A stretch of 13,565 bases of DNA from the NCBI GenBank assembly GCA_016935885.1, contig JAFGQA010000297.1, positions 1-13,565 on the forward strand. The letters are read 5' to 3'. Shown piece by piece: positions 13,483-13,565 of this stretch. Below the pieces are notes generated by a model. The model worked only from the letters and a program-made list of their open reading frames with translations, searched no databases and was not told the DNA's origin. Numbering within the stretch: the first letter of the stretch is position 1; every line of letters starts with the position of its first letter. Origin of the DNA: Phycisphaerae bacterium (lineage in GTDB: Bacteria; Planctomycetota; Phycisphaerae; UBA1845; UTPLA1). The position numbers were made by a program, and so were the translations under genes.

Positions 13483-13565
13483 CGATTGTCAACAAATAAC
13501 CTAAAGCGAAAGGGGCTGCTGCGACGATACGGCTATTATGCCCGACGTCGCAGTGATCCGCGAGA
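13483..13565. other. window end with inverted repeat
   Basis: ctgcgacg (about 13518-13525) and its exact complement cgtcgcag (about 13546-13553) form an inverted repeat around ctattatgccc. An ATG at 13538 opens a frame that runs off the window (MPDVAVIRE); it could be a partial gene or part of an inserted element. Not enough sequence to decide. Confidence 0.3.

Overview
The window looks like a chromosomal segment of a high-GC bacterium. My best guess is Planctomycetota (Phycisphaerae-like), from three things: lipoproteins and a bacterial-type HIT/dGTPase pair, a very high density of short palindromic intergenic repeats of a kind I associate with planctomycete genomes, and weak or absent Shine-Dalgarno sites for several genes. 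This assignment is inference; no rRNA or other marker is present.

Left part (156-3976, all minus strand). Reading leftward from 3976: an amidohydrolase_2-family metal hydrolase, a putative lipoprotein with no convincing start codon, a HIT-family nucleotide hydrolase/phosphorylase, and a dGTP triphosphohydrolase-like HD protein. The HIT stop and the dGTPase start overlap by 4 nt (ATGA), so these two form a translationally coupled nucleotide-metabolism pair.

Divergent spacer (3977-4732). About 750 bp without a gene but dense in structure: a GTGGCAC repeat copy, a pair of GAGAA/TTCTC hairpins, a 120-bp element bounded by a perfect 16-bp inverted repeat, and then a good candidate promoter and ribosome site for the next gene.

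Centre (4733-9786, plus strand). This is the most interesting part: type I glutamine synthetase, then GatE and GatD, the two subunits of the glutamyl-tRNA(Gln) amidotransferase regarded as the archaeal form. GlnA makes glutamine. GatD (asparaginase-like) releases ammonia from it. GatE (GatB-like kinase with an AspRS-type insertion) uses that ammonia to convert Glu-tRNA(Gln) to Gln-tRNA(Gln). The layout puts supply and use of the amide donor side by side, in what appears to be a bacterial genome.

Right part (9944-13565). A lipoprotein gene whose 3' end runs into an out-of-frame RHS/YD-repeat-like fragment; a gene-poor zone (10724-12174) with nested hairpins, a 15-bp minisatellite, a truncated IS256-like transposase start, a C-terminal fragment of another gene, a 132-bp MITE-like element and a remnant minus-strand reading frame; then a multi-pass membrane glycosyltransferase of the PMT/ArnT type that appears shortened at its C-terminus. 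This zone has the look of a decay and insertion hotspot.
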